Part shown: positions 18,186 to 27,127 of the stretch, one piece after another
How the letters are laid out: every line of letters starts with the position of its first letter
How positions within the stretch are numbered: the first letter of the stretch is position 1
Translations under genes and position numbers: made by a program
The notes under the pieces: generated by a model
What the model saw: only the letters and a program-made list of their open reading frames with translations
What the model was told of the DNA's origin: nothing
Database searches by the model: none
Assembly (NCBI RefSeq): GCF_014279975.1
Contig: NZ_CP047936.1
Span: forward strand, 1,798,001-1,862,000
Direction of reading: 5' to 3'
Length of the DNA: 64,000 nt
DNA from: Synechococcus sp. BIOS-U3-1
GTDB lineage: Bacteria > Cyanobacteriota > Cyanobacteriia > PCC-6307 > Cyanobiaceae

Positions 18186-19346
18186 ATGGCCTCCGCCATC
18201 CAGCGTCCCCTGCAGCGAGCACTCATGCTCATCGGCGTCGGCCTCATCGGCTCCAGTCTCAGCGGCTGCGGAACCGACTGGAAGCAGCGCATCGGACTTG
18301 ATCAGGCCCCCGCCAGCGACCCCTTGCCGGAGGTGAGCGATGGCCCTCGCTCAGCCCCCCTTCAACCGGGTAAAAACATCATTGTTGAAGCGGTGGATCG
18401 GGTCGGCCCCTCAGTGGTGCGGATCGACACGGTGAAACGTGTGGTCAACCCGCTCGGCAACCTGTTTGGCGGCAGAGCCCCCATACAGCAACAGGCGGGA
18501 CAGGGGTCCGGATTCATTACGCGTTCCGATGGCCTGATCTTCACGAACGCACATGTTGTGGAGGGTGCGGACCAGGTCTCGGTGACGCTGCCAGACGGTC
18601 GCAGCTTCAGTGGTCGCGTTCTCGGCAGTGACCCACTCACGGACATCGCTGTGGTGCGTGTGGTTGCCGACAAACTGCCGGTCGCTCCCCTTGGAAATTC
18701 CAACAATCTCAAGCCCGGGGAATGGGCCATCGCCATCGGCAATCCTCTAGGCCTCAACAACACGGTGACTGCTGGCATCATCAGCGCCGTGGATCGCACC
18801 AATGCCATAGGGGAAGGGCAGAGAGTGCCTTACATCCAAACGGATGCGGCCGTGAACCCGGGTAACAGTGGCGGACCGCTGATCAATGCCGCTGGCCAGG
18901 TAATCGGCATCAACACTGCTATCAAGAAAGCTCCCGGCGCCGGCCTGAGTTTTGCCATCCCGATCAACCTGGCCAAGCGAATCGCCCAGCAGATCATCAG
19001 CACCGGCCAGGCGTCTCACCCCTTCATTGGAGTCCGCCTCCAAAGCCTGACGCCCCAATTGGCCAAGGAGATCAATGCCGCGGCCAATAGCAACTTATGC
19101 AAGGTGCCTGAATTGAACGGCGTAGTAGTGATCGAAGTGGTGGAGAACAGCCCTGCAGCAGCGGGAGGAATCCGCCCCTGCGACCTGATCCGAGAAGTCA
19201 ACGGCACCAAGGTGCAGGACCCGTCCCAGGTGCAGCTGGCAGTCGACCGGGGTCGCGTTGACGAGGCGATGCCCATCCTTGTTGAGCGCGATGGCGAAAG
19301 CCTTGAGCTGATGGTGAAACCTGAGGAGCTCCCACGGCAGCAGTGA
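18186..19346 (+). CDS. HtrA/Deg-type serine protease, lipoprotein-like N-terminus
   Basis: A 386-residue trypsin-like protease with one PDZ domain. The catalytic triad is visible: His in FTNAHVVEGADQVSV, Asp in SDPLTDIAVVRV, Ser in AVNPGNSGGPLINAAG. The PDZ domain follows (about residues 285-375; NGVVVIEVVENSPAAAGGIR). The N-terminus has a hydrophobic segment ending in SSLSGCGTD, compatible with a lipobox, so the protein is probably exported and perhaps membrane-anchored. The ATG at 18186 precedes the basic and hydrophobic signal; an in-frame start at 18162 is less likely. Deg proteases remove damaged proteins in the periplasm or thylakoid lumen. Confidence 0.9.
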   Translation: MASAIQRPLQRALMLIGVGLIGSSLSGCGTDWKQRIGLDQAPASDPLPEVSDGPRSAPLQPGKNIIVEAVDRVGPSVVRIDTVKRVVNPLGNLFGGRAPIQQQAGQGSGFITRSDGLIFTNAHVVEGADQVSVTLPDGRSFSGRVLGSDPLTDIAVVRVVADKLPVAPLGNSNNLKPGEWAIAIGNPLGLNNTVTAGIISAVDRTNAIGEGQRVPYIQTDAAVNPGNSGGPLINAAGQVIGINTAIKKAPGAGLSFAIPINLAKRIAQQIISTGQASHPFIGVRLQSLTPQLAKEINAAANSNLCKVPELNGVVVIEVVENSPAAAGGIRPCDLIREVNGTKVQDPSQVQLAVDRGRVDEAMPILVERDGESLELMVKPEELPRQQ

Positions 19347-19365
19347 TCCCTTGCGTGCTGATCCG

Positions 19366-19992
19366 ATGACCAGGCCCATCCTGGTGGTGATGACCCGCTG
19401 GCCTGCCAGCGGGCGCTGCAAACGCCGTCTTGCAAGCAAGCTGGGTGCTTCTCAGGCCGCAGGGATACAGGCTCGGTTAATCAGTCACACCTTGGCGGTG
19501 GCACAGGCACTCGCCAGAGAGGGAACGCTGCGACTGCACATCGCCATCAGCGGCGCTGGCCCAAGAGCCTGGCGCCGCTGGCTCGCCTCAGTGCCTGAGG
19601 CCAGCGTCAGCGCACAGGGCCGTGGAGACCTCGGCAACCGAATGCGCAGGGAGGTACTGCGGGCACGTTCCATTGACCCCAGTGCTCCCGTGATCCTGAT
19701 TGGCACGGATCTTCCCGACCTTGCTCCAAGAGACCTGATCAGGGCGATCGAGCTTCTGCGCCACTCACCATTAGTGATCGGACCATCAAGGGACGGTGGT
19801 TACTGGCTCTTTGGTCTGGGGGCAACGGCGACTGGAACACCCCGCTGGCCCTTTCATTCGATCCCTTGGGGGAGCGATCAGGTCTTCCAGCTCACTTGGC
19901 AGCGTGCCTGCCAACGCGGTCTGACGCCTGCACAACTCGACGCACGCAATGACATCGACGAGCTCGAGGATCTGGAGGGGTGGCTGGCATGA
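19366..19992 (+). CDS. DUF2064 / TIGR04282-type glycosyltransferase-like protein
   Basis: A 208-residue protein with a GT-A-like nucleotide-sugar fold. It begins with PILVVMTRWPASGRCKRRLA, the family's N-terminal pattern, and has LIGTDLPDLAPRDL (DxP motif) and VIGPSRDGGYWLFGL. The TIGR04282 model is described as arsenosugar-biosynthesis-associated, although many members occur without arsenic genes. It overlaps the next gene by ATGA. No ArsM or radical SAM partner lies in this window. I chose ATG 19366 over the TTG at 19351. Confidence 0.78.
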   Translation: MTRPILVVMTRWPASGRCKRRLASKLGASQAAGIQARLISHTLAVAQALAREGTLRLHIAISGAGPRAWRRWLASVPEASVSAQGRGDLGNRMRREVLRARSIDPSAPVILIGTDLPDLAPRDLIRAIELLRHSPLVIGPSRDGGYWLFGLGATATGTPRWPFHSIPWGSDQVFQLTWQRACQRGLTPAQLDARNDIDELEDLEGWLA

Positions 19993-20717
19993 ACACTCCA
20001 GCGGCCCTGAGCGTGGTGATTCCCTGCCTGAACGAAGCAGAACGACTGCCACTGCTGCTGGCGGACTTACAGCAGGGTGGAAGCGAACTGGAGATCTTGC
20101 TAGCTGATGGGGGGAGCAACGATGCAACGCCGGAGATCGCTTGCCTAGCAGGTGCTTATCTCATCAAGGTTCATCCCGCTGGCCGTGGCCGTCAACTGCG
20201 CACTGCAGCGGCTCAGGCAAGTAGCGACTGGTTGCTGTTCCTGCATGCGGACAGCCGCCTGCCCCTGCGATGGTTCAGGGAGATCAGACCACTGCTGCAA
20301 ACCTCTTCAGAAGCAGAAGCTGCAGCCTGGTATTTCGACTTTCGAATCACTCCCTCCACAGCAGCGCGACGCCTGCTGGAGCAGGCTGTGGCCTTGCGCA
20401 GCAGCTGGCTGCAACGTCCTTACGGCGATCAGGGACTACTGCTGCATCGCACGCTTTATGACCGCAGCGGCGGCTTTGCCGAGCTGCCGCTGATGGAGGA
20501 TCTGGATCTGGTGGAGCGCCTGAGCCGCATCACTGATCTCAGGCGGATCGGTCTGCCGCTGACCACCGATGGCCGACGTTGGCAGAGCGACGGAGTGATG
20601 CAACGCAGCTGGCGCAATGCAAGGCTGCGCAGGCGCTGGAGACAGGGAGAGTCCGCAGAGCGGCTAGCGGCGGATTACTACGGAACTCAGTTCGCGTACC
20701 AGAAACCGCAGCGGTGA
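19989..20717 (+). CDS. TIGR04283-type family 2 glycosyltransferase
   Basis: A 242-residue GT2 enzyme: LSVVIPCLNEAERLPLLL at the N-terminus, the nucleotide-binding ILLADGGSNDAT, LLFLHADSRLP (DxD-like HAD motif), YGDQGLLLHRTLYDRSGGF and LPLMEDLDLVERL. It is the usual partner of the DUF2064 gene, with which it overlaps by ATGA, so the two probably act in one pathway, reported as linked to arsenosugar synthesis in some bacteria. The acceptor is unknown. Its 3' end overlaps the convergent GNAT gene by 31 bp. Confidence 0.82.
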   Translation: MNTPAALSVVIPCLNEAERLPLLLADLQQGGSELEILLADGGSNDATPEIACLAGAYLIKVHPAGRGRQLRTAAAQASSDWLLFLHADSRLPLRWFREIRPLLQTSSEAEAAAWYFDFRITPSTAARRLLEQAVALRSSWLQRPYGDQGLLLHRTLYDRSGGFAELPLMEDLDLVERLSRITDLRRIGLPLTTDGRRWQSDGVMQRSWRNARLRRRWRQGESAERLAADYYGTQFAYQKPQR

Positions 20718-21148
20718 CCATTGGGTTCCAGGTCCCAGCCCAGACGTTTGTAGAAGGGCAGGACTCCTGGATCGGCAAACAACGTGGCGCGTTCAGTCCC
20801 CAATGCTCGCAGCGCATCAAGGATGTAATCCATGAGCTGACTGCCGAGACCAGAGCCCTGGTAAAGGGGGTGAACAGCAACATCCCAGATGGTCGCTTCA
20901 AGCACCCCGTCGCCTGTGCAGCGCGCGAAGCCAACCAGTCGCGGAATCCGGGCATCGTGGCGCCAGAGACCAACTCGGATCAGGCTGTTGTCGAGGGCCT
21001 TGCGAACCCTTCGTGCAGGTCGCCGGCTCCAGCCCACCGCTTCAAGCAGCTGCTCCAGCTCCACCAGATCAAACGGTCGGTGCTGACTGAAGACCAAAGT
21101 GAGCTGGCTGGCAGGGGTCGCACACAGCTTCGCCTGATCGCCGTACAT
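20687..21148 (-). CDS. GNAT-family N-acetyltransferase (plastid NSI/GNAT2-like)
   Basis: A GNAT protein of about 153 residues with LEQLLEAVGWSRRPARRVRKAL, LVGFARCTGDGVLEATIWDVAV, the acetyl-CoA loop HPLYQGSGLGSQLM and a C-terminal LFADPGVLPFYKRLGWDLEPNG. This arrangement resembles plant plastid NSI/GNAT2 and related cyanobacterial enzymes that acetylate protein lysines, N-termini or amines such as serotonin. The start is uncertain: I used the ATG at 21148, but GTG codons at 21190 and 21223 would add 14 or 25 residues. The same frame continues into the divergent hydrolase gene, where it is not coding. Confidence 0.75.
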   Translation of the reverse strand: MYGDQAKLCATPASQLTLVFSQHRPFDLVELEQLLEAVGWSRRPARRVRKALDNSLIRVGLWRHDARIPRLVGFARCTGDGVLEATIWDVAVHPLYQGSGLGSQLMDYILDALRALGTERATLFADPGVLPFYKRLGWDLEPNGHRCGFWYAN

Positions 21149-21268
21149 CACTTGCAGTGTCTCTGGCGTAAGGGAAGGGTCGTCGATCACTGACGATGCT
21201 GCAGTCTGACGATCCTGGCGCACGGAAGGCGAAAAGGGCGGCAAGGTAGGTAGGCAAGTTCTGCACTG

Positions 21269-22024
21269 ATGCCTGCAAGTCAACTGCTGATTGCTGTTCA
21301 TGGCTGGCTTTTGAGCAAGCAGGTCTGGTCGCCTTTCTCTGCATGCTGGAAAGAACGCCACCCAGAGATCGATCTCTGGTGTCCTGATCTCCCCGGCTTC
21401 GGTGATGCAGAGCGCCCCTCCGGACTGCTGCCCAACCTGTCCGCTTACGGCCGCTGGCTGGCGGAGGAAGCCGTTCAGAGGGCGAACGGACGTCCTTTCG
21501 TGCTGTTGGGCCATTCACTCGGCGGCAGCGTGGTGCTGCATGCCGAAGCGACGCTGCGACAACAGCAACAGACAGGCTTATTGGGCGTTGTTCTACTGGC
21601 AGCCGGAGGTGGGATCTATCAGCCGCGGCCCTTTCGTCGACTGCGCAGCTTCGGCAAACTAATTCTTGAGCTGCGTCCGGATGTCCTGGCTCAGCTCCCA
21701 GCGCCCATTGGAGAGCTAGGACCGTTCAAGGCCGAGCGTCGTGCTGCCCGCGGACTGCTGGTCAACAGCACCAGTCGAGGCGCAGTTCGAGATCTACCTG
21801 GGTTGGTGTCGGATCTGGGAGTCGACAGCCTTTGGATCAGTGGTGAAAACGATCAAGTCATGGAACCTGGTTATGTGCGTCACTTAGCGGCTTACAGCCC
21901 TGGTCATGACTATCGCCAAATCTCTGGGTGTGGCCACCTACCGATGCGAGAGAAGCCCGAGGTTCTGAGCGACCTTCTGTCCAGCTGGGTGGAGGCTCAG
22001 AGCCTGGCTAAGCCACGTTCCTGA
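21269..22024 (+). CDS. Alpha/beta hydrolase
   Basis: A 251-residue alpha/beta-hydrolase fold protein. The nucleophile elbow is VLLGHSLGGSVVL (Ser near residue 80), an acidic residue lies in LWISGENDQVMEPGY and the histidine in ISGCGHLPMREKPE. The oxyanion region is LIAVHGWLLSKQVW. The size and motifs fit esterase or BioH-like enzymes, but the substrate is not evident. It is divergent from the GNAT gene and its 3' end overlaps the convergent ABC transporter gene by 28 bp. Confidence 0.82.
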   Translation: MPASQLLIAVHGWLLSKQVWSPFSACWKERHPEIDLWCPDLPGFGDAERPSGLLPNLSAYGRWLAEEAVQRANGRPFVLLGHSLGGSVVLHAEATLRQQQQTGLLGVVLLAAGGGIYQPRPFRRLRSFGKLILELRPDVLAQLPAPIGELGPFKAERRAARGLLVNSTSRGAVRDLPGLVSDLGVDSLWISGENDQVMEPGYVRHLAAYSPGHDYRQISGCGHLPMREKPEVLSDLLSSWVEAQSLAKPRS

Positions 22025-23841
22025 AGCTCAGCGAGTTCGGCATAGAGACCGCCCTGAGCTCGCAATTGAAGATGGGTTCCCTGCTCGATCAAACGGCCAC
22101 GACGCAGAACGAGGATCCGATCTGCAGCCTCAACGGTGGCCAAACGGTGAGCGATCACCACAGCTGTTCGACGCTCAAGTAAGCGGTCAAGGTCCCTTTG
22201 CAAGGTTGCTTCCGTGGAAGGATCCATGAAGGCGGTGGCTTCGTCCATCACGAGGACATTGGGGTTTCGGATCGCCACACGTGCCACGGCAAGCAGCTGA
22301 CGTTCGCCTGAGCTGAGATTGCCCCCACGCTCGCGCAGCTCCGTGTCCAACCCCTGAGGAAGCCTTCCGAGCAGTGTGCTGAGGCCAAGATCCCTGCAAA
22401 CCTCCTTGAGCTGCTTGTCATCGATATCCCGATCGAGACGCAGATTGTCACCGACGCTGCCACTGAACAAAAAGGTGTCTTGCAGGACCACCCCGAGCTG
22501 GCGACGGAGATCAGGCAGGGAAAGACTGCGGATGTCGCGTCCATCGAGAAGGATGCGGCCCTGCTGTGGTTCATAGAGCCTGCAGAGCAAGCGGATCACG
22601 GTGGTCTTTCCAGACCCAGTGGGACCCACCAGCGCCACATGTTCTCCTGGCGCCAGTCGGAAGCTCAGATCCTGAAGGATCGGCTCATCAGGCCGATAGG
22701 CGAAATGAACACCTTCAAACACCACTTCGCCGCGAGACGAGGGCATCACCTGAAGAGGAGCCGGTGAGGCGCCCTCAGCAGTTGAGTCCTGAGTGTTGGC
22801 GGAGCCCGCACGGGTGTGATCTCGAATTTCCAGTGGCTCTTCGAGCAGTTCTCCGATTCGCTCAACAGCAGTCAGCCCACCCTGAATCTGAGTGAAACGC
22901 TCGGCCATCTGCCGCAGTGGATCAAACAGACGCTGCGAATAAAGAATGAATGTGGTGAGGATGCCCAGCCCCATTGCCCCGGAGCTGACCATCCAGCCAC
23001 CCAGAGCCAGCACAATCGCCACCGCACCGAGAGAAACCCACTCCAGGAATGCGGAGATGCTGCTGTCAAACAGAATCGTTCCATTCACCGCCTCGCGATA
23101 GGCCAAGCCGGTTCGTTGGAAACGAGCGCCGTTGAAGGCCTCACGACGAAACATCTGAACCACGTCCAGACCCTGCAAATTTTCCTGAAAATCTGCATTC
23201 AGCTGCGACAGCTCCTCACGCACCCGGTAGTTCGCTTTGCGGTAGCGACCCTGCAGCCAGAGCACAACCAGGGTCACGGGAACCTGAGACACAAGCAGCA
23301 GAAGTCCCAGTCGCCATTCGATCAACAACATGGTCACCGCGATCACGGTGAGCGTGACCAGATCACCCAAAACGCCAACAGCACCGCTACCAAACACCTC
23401 AGCCAGCGCATCGACATCACTAGTGAGACGCGTGAGCAACTTGCCTACTGGCATGCGGTCATGGAACCGCAGGGAGAGATCCATCGCATGGGCGAAAAGA
23501 TCGCGGCGGATTCTGGCCGTGAGTCGCTGGCCCACCGATTGGATGTTGAAACTTTGCACTCCCTGCAGAGCCAGACGCACCAGCACGGAAATCAGCAAAG
23601 CAACAATGATCAGCCGCAGGGCCAACGTGCTGTCCAATGGCTGAAGAATTGGAGCGACCGCTTCATTGGTGGCACCCGACACAGTGCGCAGAATCGAGAT
23701 GGCCTGTCCCACGAGCAACGGCTGGATCGCGCCGGCGAGCGCCACCGGAATGAGTAGAACCAGGGTGAGAAGCAGACGACGACGGTCGCGTCCGAGGTAA
23801 CGCCCCAGCCGACTGATGCGCTGAAGATCAGAACCGGCCAT
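21997..23841 (-). CDS. ABC exporter, fused permease and ATPase (MsbA-like)
   Basis: A 614-residue half-transporter. The membrane domain (about residues 1-310) has six helices and the typical MDLSLRFHDRMPVGKLLTRL coupling segment. The ATPase domain (about 345-600) has Walker A VALVGPTGSGKTTVIRLLC, the Q-loop GVVLQDTFLFSGSV, the ABC signature LSSGERQLLAVARV, Walker B VLVMDEATAFMDPS and the H-loop VVIAHRLATVEA. It is likely a homodimeric lipid or drug exporter; the cargo is unknown. The ATG at 23841 overlaps the hisG stop (TGATG), so the two are probably co-translated. Confidence 0.88.
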   Translation of the reverse strand: MAGSDLQRISRLGRYLGRDRRRLLLTLVLLIPVALAGAIQPLLVGQAISILRTVSGATNEAVAPILQPLDSTLALRLIIVALLISVLVRLALQGVQSFNIQSVGQRLTARIRRDLFAHAMDLSLRFHDRMPVGKLLTRLTSDVDALAEVFGSGAVGVLGDLVTLTVIAVTMLLIEWRLGLLLLVSQVPVTLVVLWLQGRYRKANYRVREELSQLNADFQENLQGLDVVQMFRREAFNGARFQRTGLAYREAVNGTILFDSSISAFLEWVSLGAVAIVLALGGWMVSSGAMGLGILTTFILYSQRLFDPLRQMAERFTQIQGGLTAVERIGELLEEPLEIRDHTRAGSANTQDSTAEGASPAPLQVMPSSRGEVVFEGVHFAYRPDEPILQDLSFRLAPGEHVALVGPTGSGKTTVIRLLCRLYEPQQGRILLDGRDIRSLSLPDLRRQLGVVLQDTFLFSGSVGDNLRLDRDIDDKQLKEVCRDLGLSTLLGRLPQGLDTELRERGGNLSSGERQLLAVARVAIRNPNVLVMDEATAFMDPSTEATLQRDLDRLLERRTAVVIAHRLATVEAADRILVLRRGRLIEQGTHLQLRAQGGLYAELAELQERGLARL

Positions 23842-24494
23842 CAACTCGTTCTCACCATCTCCCTCTTGGGAGCATCCATCGCCTCGATGACCTGTTGCAG
23901 TTCTCCCTGGTCCAAACGCAACGAAAGCGGATGGCCCACCAGTCGGGCGGTGGTGTGGAAGAGGTCCTCAATCGCCACCAAACCATTGTCTTTGAGGGTT
24001 CGCCCTGTGGCGACCAGATCAACAATCGCTTCGGCAATCCCAGTGATCGGACCAAGCTCAACGGATCCAGTCAGGTGCACCAGCTCAACGGGGAGATCAA
24101 TTGAATCGAAATACTGTCTTGCACAGCGGGTGAATTTGCTGGCCACACGGCAATGGGGCGGCAGGTCGGTGGGCCTCTGATAACCACTGCTGGATTTCAC
24201 AGCAACGGACATGCGGCAGCCACCGAAACCGAGGTCAACCAGATGCGCCACAGGCATTTGGTGCTCACGCAGCACGTCGTAACCGACTACACCGAGCTGT
24301 GCCTGCCCGTAGGCCACGTAAACCGGCACATCACCGTTCCTAACCAGCAGAGCTCGGGCACGGCCGCAGGCCGAAGGCACCATCAGCTGGCGGTTGTCGG
24401 GATCCAGCACTGCCGAAAAATCAAGACCGGCAACTCTGAAACGTTCCACGGAGTCCCGCAGCAGCGCGCCCTTGGCCAGTGCAACGGTGATCAT
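23841..24494 (-). CDS. hisG: ATP phosphoribosyltransferase, short form (HisG)
   Basis: A 217-residue short-form HisG, the first enzyme of histidine synthesis. Markers are [18 protein letters not shown] at the N-terminus, [16 protein letters not shown], and the PRPP-binding [22 protein letters not shown]. Short HisG lacks the C-terminal regulatory domain and normally needs HisZ, which is not in this window. I used the ATG at 24494 (MITVALAKG) as in typical orthologues; an ATG at 24506 would add four residues. It overlaps the ABC exporter gene downstream. Confidence 0.92.
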   Translation of the reverse strand: MITVALAKGALLRDSVERFRVAGLDFSAVLDPDNRQLMVPSACGRARALLVRNGDVPVYVAYGQAQLGVVGYDVLREHQMPVAHLVDLGFGGCRMSVAVKSSSGYQRPTDLPPHCRVASKFTRCARQYFDSIDLPVELVHLTGSVELGPITGIAEAIVDLVATGRTLKDNGLVAIEDLFHTTARLVGHPLSLRLDQGELQQVIEAMDAPKREMVRTS

Positions 24495-24523
24495 GGAAGC
24501 TTGCATCGCCCAAAACTTTAACG

Positions 24524-25288
24524 ATGGGCCACCCCTATAAGAGCGACGGAATCAAGCCACTGCCAGTCCTGCAGGACAACGTTGTCTGGGTCTGGACAAG
24601 GGGACGCGAGGCAGTGGTGGTCGATCCAGCCGTCGCCGAACCAGTGAAGCAATGGCTGGTGAGTCACAAGCTGGAACTCACAGCCGTCCTGCAAACCCAT
24701 CACCACGCAGACCACATTGGTGGCACTCCCGATCTATTGCGCCACTGGCCTTCAGCTGCCGTCATCGCCGCCGCCGCCGACCGAAAGCGGATCCCTTTCC
24801 AGACGATGTCGGTGGAACCGGGAATGCAGCTCGAGCTGCTTGGACAGCCCGTCAACGTGATCGACGTTCGAGCCCACACCCGAGCACATCTGGCTTACAT
24901 CCTTCCCCAGGGTTGCTCCCCCGAACTTCCGACGCCTGTGCTGTTCTGCGGCGACACCCTGTTCGGAGCAGGCTGCGGACGCCTGTTCGAAGGATCAGCC
25001 GAGGACATGCACCTGGCCCTGAAGCGCTTACAGGATCTCCCGGACGACACCATCGTGCATTGCGCTCACGAATACACCGAAGGCAACCTGCGCTGGGCCC
25101 ATTCCCTCAGACCGGATGATCAGGCGATCGCTGCACGTCTGATCACGGTACGAAAACTCCGCAGCCATGGAGGTCTTTCCCTGCCAAGCACCATGGGCGA
25201 GGAGCGCCGCACCAATCTGTTTCTCCGCGCTGGCTCAGTCCAGGAATTGCGGGAACTCAGGCTTCACAAAGACAGCTGGAGCGGCTGA
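24524..25288 (+). CDS. gloB: Hydroxyacylglutathione hydrolase (glyoxalase II)
   Basis: A 254-residue metallo-beta-lactamase-fold enzyme that hydrolyses S-lactoylglutathione. The metal-binding motif is [11 protein letters not shown] (about residues 57-67), with a further ligand in [11 protein letters not shown] (His), [18 protein letters not shown] (Asp), and the terminal [14 protein letters not shown] (His), which matches the glyoxalase II pattern. Position 127 of the usual TxGHTxG motif reads AHTRAH, a small variation. It acts in methylglyoxal detoxification. It is divergent from hisG (29 bp) and convergent with an ABC ATPase gene. Confidence 0.9.
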   Translation: MGHPYKSDGIKPLPVLQDNVVWVWTRGREAVVVDPAVAEPVKQWLVSHKLELTAVLQTHHHADHIGGTPDLLRHWPSAAVIAAAADRKRIPFQTMSVEPGMQLELLGQPVNVIDVRAHTRAHLAYILPQGCSPELPTPVLFCGDTLFGAGCGRLFEGSAEDMHLALKRLQDLPDDTIVHCAHEYTEGNLRWAHSLRPDDQAIAARLITVRKLRSHGGLSLPSTMGEERRTNLFLRAGSVQELRELRLHKDSWSG

Positions 25289-25295
25289 GACAAGC

Positions 25296-26375
25296 TCAGC
25301 AGGCTTTGGTGAGCAGAACACGTCGCTGAGGATGCAACAGAACCGATGAATCAGGCTGCAAAACCAAACGACAGTTTTGGCCCCGTTCATAGTCCTCAGA
25401 TAAAGGTCTCAGCAGCCGCAGCTGGCGATCTCCGCTCTTCACCCTGTACATCCAGCTGTGGCCCAGAAACTCACGCCCCACCACCTGATCCCCACCATTG
25501 GAATCCTCCAGCAGTGCGATCGCTTCGGGAGCAACCAGAACCGTTGCCTCCTCAGGCAGGGAATCAGCCTGAAGACCCCCAGGCCTCTCCAAGTCACCCA
25601 AGGGGCAGCGCAGGCAACCGCTGCCGACATCGTTCCAGACCGGCAGAACATTGCGCTGGAGAACAAAGCTGCCCACGAAGGGGGTTGCCGGTGACTCCAC
25701 CAAATCCTTCGGACTGGCGCATTGATGCAAACGCCCGTCGCGCAGAACAGCCACTCGACTGCAGATTGCCAGAGCCTCCTCAGGATCATGGGTGACCAGA
25801 ACGCCACTGGTATTGCAAGCACTGAGGACTGAAGGCAGTTCACTGCGAAGGCGCAGCCGAACCTCTACATCAAGGTTGGAGAAGGGTTCATCGAGCAGCA
25901 CCACCGACGGGGCCGGTGCCAAAGCCCTCGCTAAGGCAAGGCGTTGACGCTGACCGCCTGAGAGTTCATGGGGATAACGCTCTTTCAACCGTTCCAGACC
26001 CAGTAGTTCGAGCAACCAAGCCGCTCGACTGGTGTCCTGCCCGCGGCGAAGACCGAAACAGGTGTTGTCCCAACCATTGAGGTGAGGAAAAAGGGCATAG
26101 TCCTGAAACACCATGCCCACTCCACGGCGTTCGGCGGCGAGGGACCGCTGGGGGCTGGCCACCTCGCTGCCATGAAGGCGAATGCTTCCGCGGACTGGAG
26201 TCTCGAAACCGGCGATCAGTCTGAGCAGCGTGGTCTTGCCGCATCCAGAGGGGCCCAGCAACCCCACGAGTTCGCCGCCTTGCAGGCTGAGATTGATGTC
26301 TTGAAGAGTCCACTCCGCTCCGGAAGCGCCATAGCTGTGCCAGAGACCGTCGATCTCGACCGGAAGGGACTCCAT
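25296..26375 (-). CDS. ABC transporter ATP-binding protein, Fe3+ (FutC/FbpC)-like
   Basis: A 359-residue ATPase: Walker A GLLGPSGCGKTTLLRLIAGF, Q-loop MVFQDYALFPHL, signature LSGGQRQRLALARAL, Walker B VVLLDEPFSNLDVEVR, H-loop VLVTHDPEEAL, followed by a C-terminal TOBE-like extension (about residues 235-355). This form is typical of iron(III), putrescine or maltose-type importers; FDT-type order VFQDYALFPHL is close to FutC/FbpC. No permease or binding protein lies next to it. I used the ATG at 26375 (MESLPVEIDGLWHSYG); a longer start at 26432 would overlap the divergent ridA start. Confidence 0.8.
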   Translation of the reverse strand: MESLPVEIDGLWHSYGASGAEWTLQDINLSLQGGELVGLLGPSGCGKTTLLRLIAGFETPVRGSIRLHGSEVASPQRSLAAERRGVGMVFQDYALFPHLNGWDNTCFGLRRGQDTSRAAWLLELLGLERLKERYPHELSGGQRQRLALARALAPAPSVVLLDEPFSNLDVEVRLRLRSELPSVLSACNTSGVLVTHDPEEALAICSRVAVLRDGRLHQCASPKDLVESPATPFVGSFVLQRNVLPVWNDVGSGCLRCPLGDLERPGGLQADSLPEEATVLVAPEAIALLEDSNGGDQVVGREFLGHSWMYRVKSGDRQLRLLRPLSEDYERGQNCRLVLQPDSSVLLHPQRRVLLTKAC

Positions 26376-26418
26376 CGACACGAAGCGCGAAAATGCAGTC
26401 CCATTGTGATCCCTTTTG

Positions 26419-26817
26419 ATGTCGACTACCACCCATCAGGCCATCACCACCGCTGACGCACCGGCTCCGGTAGGGCCATACAACCAGGCTGTGCAGGCTG
26501 GCGAATGGCTTTATTGCTCAGGCCAGATCCCTCTTGACCCTGCCACCGGAGAAATGGTGGGCGGCGGCGATGTGGAAGCGGAAACGAGACAGGTGCTGCG
26601 CAATTTGAAGGCCGTCCTGAACGCTGCGGGAACAGAGGCCGCCAAAGTGGTTCGCACAACCGTGTACCTCGTTGATCTCGCCGACTTTCAAGCGGTCAAT
26701 GCGATCTATGCCGAAATGTTCGGAAGCGGTGTGAGCCCTGCAAGGGCCTGCGTTCAGGTGGCAGCACTACCCAAGGGCTCCAAGGTGGAGATCGATTGCA
26801 TCGCCTGGCTCGGATGA
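26419..26817 (+). CDS. ridA: RidA family enamine/imine deaminase
   Basis: A 132-residue RidA (YjgF/YER057c) protein. Family residues include APAPVGPYNQAVQAGEWLYCSGQIPLD split over residues 12-38, the arginine in VVRTTVYLVDL, and the C-terminal VEIDCIAWLG with SPARACVQVAALPKGSKVE. RidA hydrolyses reactive 2-aminoacrylate-type imines formed by PLP enzymes. The ATG at 26419 follows a TTG in the same frame; the ATG is preferred. It is divergent from the ABC ATPase gene. Confidence 0.93.
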   Translation: MSTTTHQAITTADAPAPVGPYNQAVQAGEWLYCSGQIPLDPATGEMVGGGDVEAETRQVLRNLKAVLNAAGTEAAKVVRTTVYLVDLADFQAVNAIYAEMFGSGVSPARACVQVAALPKGSKVEIDCIAWLG

Positions 26818-26863
26818 AGTGATCCGGCGGTTTCATAGGTTAGAGATGAACCGAGCGACCTTC

Positions 26864-27091
26864 ATGGCCCAGGCCAAGCTGACCATCGGCGAACTGGAAG
26901 CGGGCTATCCCCTGTACTGCAAGGCATTACGACGGCTTCTCAAAGAAGGACGCGAGGTGAAGGACATTGAAAAAACCGTGTGCTGGGGCCATCTGGAAAC
27001 CCTGAACCGCTGCTTGCCTGGTCGCTATAAAGCGCCCTCCTACCTGATGGCGCTGATCCGACGAGATCTAGAGCAACCCACTCCTAGGTGA
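26864..27091 (+). CDS. DUF3136 small protein
   Basis: A 75-residue soluble protein resembling cyanobacterial DUF3136 members: KLTIGELEAGYPLYCKALRR, then KDIEKTVCWGHLETLNRCLPGRYKAPSYL split by charged residues, ending near IRRDLEQ. The function is unknown. I used ATG 26864 (MAQAKLTIG), which fits the family start; the ATG at 26846, preceded by AGG, is an alternative that adds six residues. It follows ridA on the same strand and is convergent with cbbX at the end of the carboxysome locus. Confidence 0.72.
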   Translation: MAQAKLTIGELEAGYPLYCKALRRLLKEGREVKDIEKTVCWGHLETLNRCLPGRYKAPSYLMALIRRDLEQPTPR

Positions 27092-27127
27092 GCATTGCTT
27101 AATGCAAGCCGAGCTGAAGAAGAAAGC

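Noticed and set aside
22816-23757. 313-codon open frame antisense to the ABC exporter
   Set aside because: Its product is rich in Gln, His and Asn with no motif, while the other strand has a full set of ABC transporter motifs.
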